Shown here: in pieces, positions 14,873-17,881 of the stretch
Layout of the letters: each line of letters starts with the position of its first letter
How positions within the stretch are numbered: position 1 is the stretch's first letter
Assembly: GCA_007136595.1 (NCBI GenBank)
Contig: SLGQ01000233.1
Coordinates: 1-17,881, forward strand
Direction: 5' to 3'
DNA: 17,881 bases
From: Candidatus Sumerlaeota bacterium
GTDB lineage: Bacteria; UBP6; UBA1177
Translations under genes and position numbers: made by a program
The notes under the pieces: model-generated
The model's input: only the letters and a program-made list of their open reading frames with translations
Told to the model about the DNA's origin: nothing
The model's database searches: none

Positions 14873-15537
14873 GCTGCACCTCCTTTATCAAGAGAGAGCA
14901 CCTGATCGGGAGAAAGTTCCTTGAATGTTTCGTCGTGGGATGCAAATATTATTGTTGCTCCGAACTCTCTGCATTTCATCAGTGAGTCAAAAACAGCTTT
15001 TGAAGAAACTTTATCAAGACTTGCAGTAGGTTCATCTGCAAGGATTATTTTATTTTCAGAAAAAAGAACTCTTGCAACGGCAACTCTCTGTCTTTGTCCG
15101 ACAGAAAGATGGTAAGGCATGCTTTTCTCAAATCCTTCAAGTCCTACAGACTTTAATATTTCCAGAGCCTTTTCTTTGTAGCCGGGCTTTAATTTGCCGG
15201 AAAAAGCAGCCGGAGCATAGACATTTTCAATGGCGGAAAAAGGGGAAAGAAGATTGAATGTCTGGAAAATATAACCAATGTTTTCAGCTCGGAAGCGGTC
15301 TTTTTCACTTTCAGAAAGTAAACTTATGTCAACGCCCCCTATTTCAACTTTTCCTTTATCAGGAGATATCAGTCCAGATATTACATTCATCAGCGTTGTT
15401 TTTCCGCTTCCGCTGGCACCTTCAATTTTTAAAACAGAACCCGATTTAATTTCCAAATTGAGATCTTTTATGATCTCAAGTACTTTTCCTGACCGGTTCT
15501 TAAAACTTTTTGCTGCTTCTGTAATTTTTATATCCAT
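14869..15537 (-). CDS. ABC transporter ATPase, LolD/MacB type
   Basis: Cytoplasmic ATPase that drives the adjacent FtsX-like permease. The 222-aa length is usual for the LolD/FtsE/MacB group. Motifs: Walker A GASGSGKTT (40-48), Q-loop Gln 92 (IFQTFNLL), signature LSVGQRQ (144-150, Val in place of the usual second Gly), Walker B IILADEP with Asp 168 and Glu 169, D-loop SLD (173-175) and H-loop His 201. GAGGTG precedes the ATG by a few nt. It lies 25 bp after the sigma-54 activator gene and overlaps the permease gene by 4 nt, so it is the second gene of the operon. Confidence 0.93.
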   Translation of the reverse strand: MDIKITEAAKSFKNRSGKVLEIIKDLNLEIKSGSVLKIEGASGSGKTTLMNVISGLISPDKGKVEIGGVDISLLSESEKDRFRAENIGYIFQTFNLLSPFSAIENVYAPAAFSGKLKPGYKEKALEILKSVGLEGFEKSMPYHLSVGQRQRVAVARVLFSENKIILADEPTASLDKVSSKAVFDSLMKCREFGATIIFASHDETFKELSPDQVLSLDKGGAA

Positions 15538-15562
15538 TTCACCTCAACAAAGTATCAGACAG

Positions 15563-16969
15563 TTAAAAATCATTTGTGGTAAAAGTATCTTTTCCGGAAT
15601 ATGCGAAACGGGTGATGACACTTTTCAGCTCTCTCACATTTCCCGACCATTCATGATCCTTAAGTTTATCTTCTGCTTCTTTTTCTATGCTCAAGTCCCT
15701 TCCGGTAAGAGCAAAGTGGAGATATCTCGCAAGAGGGATTATATCTTCCTTTCTTTCCCTCAATGGCGGAATTTTAACTTGAAGTGTTGAAAGTCTGTAG
15801 TAAAGATCTTTTCTGAATGTGCCATCCTCAACTGCTTCTTCTATTTCTCTGTTTGTAGCAAGAACAAGGACAACATCAACTTTTTTACCGTTACCGCTCT
15901 CTCCTATTTTTTTAACCATCCAGTCTTCAAGAACTCTTAAAAGTTTGGATTGAAGATTAACAGGCATTTCAGCTATTTCATCAAGAAAAAGGGTTCCGCC
16001 ATCAGCGGAAAAAAATGCTCCTTCCCTTTCTTCTGCTCCGGTAAAACCACCTTTCACTGTTCCGAAAAGCTCACTTTCTGCCAAAGTTTCAGGGATACTT
16101 GCCGCATTATAGGTAACAAATTTCCCTTTTCTGCCTGTCACAGTATGGACAAACTCGGCAAAAACTTCTTTACCGACACCGCTTTCTCCTGTCAGAAATA
16201 TTATGGGGTGAGTGGAAAACAAGTTAGGCTGGTTAACCCAGTTTTCAATTTGCTCAAAATGTCCCGCCAAAGAACCGGAATAAAAAGATTCGCTCACTTT
16301 TTCTTTGTTTACTGCTAGAGAAACATCGTGTCTGCCAGCTATCGAAATATTATATTTTCCTTCATCAAGGAATCCTTTTTCAACTTTAACTCCGTTGATC
16401 CATGTACCGTTTTTCCCCTTATTTTGAAAATATATCCCGTTAGGTTTCATAACAAGAGCAAGATGTTCGCTGGAAACTTCGTTAAAACCTACAACTATAT
16501 CGGTGTTTTTACGCCCTATCCTGACAGTTCTGTCGTTTCTGAAAGAAAAAGTGCGGCTATTACCACCGTAAGTAAGAACAATGTTTTTATATTCCGTTTT
16601 ATCATCTTCCATTATAATTGTATTTCCAACTTTCAAGCTGCTTTCTTTGGATGAAAAAAGAGATAAATTAGAGTTCATTGAAAAAGAAAAAGAAAAATCT
16701 GAAATGGAAAAAACATCGTTGCCTTGGAAAGGGGTTCCGGGTTTTACCGGCTCACCGTTAAGTTTAAAACCGTTACTTGACGGATAAAGAAACCAGCTAT
16801 ACTCCTTTGTTTCAATATCGAACTCTTTGCGGAGAACCATTTCCTGTCCGCTTATTTCAGGAGGAAAGAGGATATCTCCTTCATCTCCGCCCACAGATAT
16901 TTTCTTTTTGGCACTGTTTACATAAAACGAAAAAAGATGGTGTCCACCTCTGAATATCAGTAGATACAT
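15563..16969 (-). CDS. Sigma-54 activator with FHA domains, no HTH
   Basis: AAA+ activator of RpoN polymerase, sensed through FHA (phosphothreonine-binding) modules. The 468-aa product has an N-terminal FHA-like region (about 1-100, divergent), then a canonical FHA domain (about 125-220: RIGR, VSSEH, NGTWING). The sigma-54 interaction domain (about 235-450) has Walker A GESGVGKE (261-268), the loop GGFTGA (307-312; normally GAFTGA), Walker B GGTLFLDEI and an arginine-finger region RKDLYYRLS. The protein ends at WSGNVRELKSVITRFAYSGKDTFTTNDF, soon after the sensor-II segment, with no Fis-type helix-turn-helix. It would have to act from solution or through a partner. The start has AGGGGAGA ahead of the ATG and a candidate promoter upstream. 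It is first in the ABC operon. The cognate Ser/Thr kinase is not in the window. Confidence 0.92.
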   Translation of the reverse strand: MYLLIFRGGHHLFSFYVNSAKKKISVGGDEGDILFPPEISGQEMVLRKEFDIETKEYSWFLYPSSNGFKLNGEPVKPGTPFQGNDVFSISDFSFSFSMNSNLSLFSSKESSLKVGNTIIMEDDKTEYKNIVLTYGGNSRTFSFRNDRTVRIGRKNTDIVVGFNEVSSEHLALVMKPNGIYFQNKGKNGTWINGVKVEKGFLDEGKYNISIAGRHDVSLAVNKEKVSESFYSGSLAGHFEQIENWVNQPNLFSTHPIIFLTGESGVGKEVFAEFVHTVTGRKGKFVTYNAASIPETLAESELFGTVKGGFTGAEEREGAFFSADGGTLFLDEIAEMPVNLQSKLLRVLEDWMVKKIGESGNGKKVDVVLVLATNREIEEAVEDGTFRKDLYYRLSTLQVKIPPLRERKEDIIPLARYLHFALTGRDLSIEKEAEDKLKDHEWSGNVRELKSVITRFAYSGKDTFTTNDF

Positions 16970-17003
16970 ATTTCTCCCCTGTCAAATCAACACATTTCAA
17001 GGC

Positions 17004-17031
17004 ATTTTATTAACTAAGTGTAAAATTGCAA
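17004..17031 (-). promoter_or_regulatory. Candidate sigma-70 promoter of the activator/ABC operon
   Basis: On the - strand, TTGCAA (17026-17031), a 16-bp spacer and TAAAAT (17004-17009, 5 of 6). It lies about 35 bp ahead of the ATG at 16969 in an AT-rich gap. The -35 is imperfect. Confidence 0.4.
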
Positions 17032-17065
17032 TTTTTATTGAAAAGTGTGTTTAACGGGAAAGCGA

Positions 17066-17881
17066 TCAGAGATCAGAACAGTCCATTTCAGTTACGCCAT
17101 CTTCTTCAAAACATTTACATAAAGGAGTAAAACCTTCATCTCCCGGTTCAAGAACACTTCCATCAGGTTGACGGTTTAACATTTCAGCCATCCGGGCTTC
17201 ATCTTCGGAAAGTTTGTTCCTGAGCATTATTCTAAGATAATCGGTGTTAACTTCATCTCCAAAAGTACCGAAAGTGCCATACACTCCTCCGATAGGCATA
17301 GGAATCAACTCCTCTTCACCTGCGGGTTCTTCAAAATCAGAAATTGCATCCCAACATTCTTTTCTTTTGTTACTCTTGGTTATCTGCCCTGAACCGGTAT
17401 CAAATTCTATGTCAAAAATGTGGCTTCTGACACTTACAGCAACACCGTGGTCCAAAGAACTAATGTCAACTTCCACAAGACATTCCTCGTCAGAAAGCAT
17501 TGTAAACTGATACATGATCTGCCACAATTCAACTTTGGCTGTTCCTTCATCATCGTCAATATCAAACACTTCTTCATGCTGAGCATTTATGATCAAGTCA
17601 AGGCAATATGTTTCTTCATCAACAAAAAAGAAGATTCCTTCTTCAAAGTCAATTGTTATATCTTTTTCAGCAAGTTTCATTTTTCCGCGAACAAATTCTT
17701 TCTGTTCGTGTCCTGCTTCAAAAGCTGCATTTTTTCCCATCACTTCAATATATGACCACGATCCCCATTCAGGATCAGGCTCCATCCATTCAGGATCAAA
17801 CTCATCTCCGCTGTCTCCGGTATTACCGGCATCTCCAGTGTTTCCGGTATTCCCGGTATCTCCGGTATCTCCGGTATCTCC
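17066..17881 (-). CDS. Second GDT/GNT-stalk lipoprotein (5' end outside window)
   Basis: Partial gene of unknown function. The frame is open through the window end, so the Met at 17785 is internal; 271 codons are visible. The visible N-terminal part is a GDT/GNT repeat (7 full units, 17819-17881), followed by an acidic spacer (GDSGDEFDPEWMEPDPEW) and a beta-rich acidic domain. It ends in a short Cys-rich tail (CKCFEEDGVTEMDCSDL). By analogy with the lipoprotein at 2850-4001 it should have a lipoprotein signal upstream of the repeat, but that lies outside the window. The bodies of the two proteins do not look alike by eye. It is followed by 96 bp with no clear terminator, then the activator operon. 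Confidence 0.8.
   Translation of the reverse strand, partial: GDTGDTGDTGNTGNTGDAGNTGDSGDEFDPEWMEPDPEWGSWSYIEVMGKNAAFEAGHEQKEFVRGKMKLAEKDITIDFEEGIFFFVDEETYCLDLIINAQHEEVFDIDDDEGTAKVELWQIMYQFTMLSDEECLVEVDISSLDHGVAVSVRSHIFDIEFDTGSGQITKSNKRKECWDAISDFEEPAGEEELIPMPIGGVYGTFGTFGDEVNTDYLRIMLRNKLSEDEARMAEMLNRQPDGSVLEPGDEGFTPLCKCFEEDGVTEMDCSDL
17819..17881 (-). repeat. 9-bp minisatellite, at least 7 units, open at window end
   Basis: Same 9-bp unit as at 3735-3923, coding for GDT/GNT (one GDA). The array continues past the window. A 26-bp stretch (17834-17859) is identical, in the same orientation, to 3732-3757. Confidence 0.93.

Noticed and set aside
16980..16985. TTGACA on the - strand ahead of the sigma-54 activator
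   Set aside because: It is only 10 nt from the ATG, so no -10 box can follow before the gene.
17055..17080. GATCAGAGATCAG repeat near the end of the partial lipoprotein gene as a terminator
   Set aside because: It gives only a 4-bp hairpin with no T-run, and it overlaps the stop codon.

Overview
The window is a moderately AT-rich piece of chromosome from a Gram-negative bacterium. It encodes two outer-membrane beta-barrel proteins, three probable lipoproteins (one cut by the window edge), an FHA-type sigma-54 activator and a MacB/LolD-like ABC cassette. The very large Met-zincin lipoprotein with a CxxDxDC-type cysteine cluster, the FHA-linked sigma-54 control and the (Gly-Asp/Asn-Thr)n lipoproteins suggest a deltaproteobacterial/Myxococcota-like lineage. 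That placement is an inference from gene families and not from a marker gene.

Layout: only the first gene, an Hsp20 small heat-shock protein (39-479), is on the + strand. Everything else is on the - strand and reads from right to left. From the right edge these are: a partial lipoprotein with a GDT/GNT stalk (17066-17881, open at the window end); a four-gene operon of a sigma-54 activator with two FHA-like regions and no HTH (15563-16969), an ABC ATPase (14869-15537), an FtsX/MacB-like permease with two histidine clusters (13622-14872) and a membrane-anchored DUF3299-like protein (12769-13620); a 212-bp gap with a candidate sigma-54 promoter; a two-gene unit of an acidic-linker outer-membrane protein (11321-12556) and an 1833-residue Met-zincin lipoprotein (5802-11303) closed by a strong UUCG-loop terminator; a two-gene unit of a FadL-like outer-membrane protein (4013-5623) and a lipoprotein with a 21-unit GDT/GNT stalk (2850-4001); and feoAB (482-2753), which meets hsp20 stop-to-stop with 2 bp between.

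How the genes may work together: the ABC ATPase, the His-rich permease and the DUF3299-like protein resemble Zur-regulated, zinc-related MacB-like cassettes of proteobacteria. With feoAB the window therefore carries two probable metal-handling units. feoAB has a near-consensus promoter whose spacer contains a TTAGC-N4-GCTAA dyad, a plausible metal-repressor operator. The FHA-type activator leads the ABC operon, and the only good -24/-12 element seen lies just downstream of that operon, ahead of the outer-membrane protein/protease pair. The two units may therefore be linked by regulation.

The least explained parts are the giant protease with its barrel partner, the two stalked lipoproteins that share the same minisatellite, and the HTH-less activator. 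No rRNA, tRNA, CRISPR array, insertion sequence or prophage gene was seen. No gene-free stretch exceeds about 300 bp.
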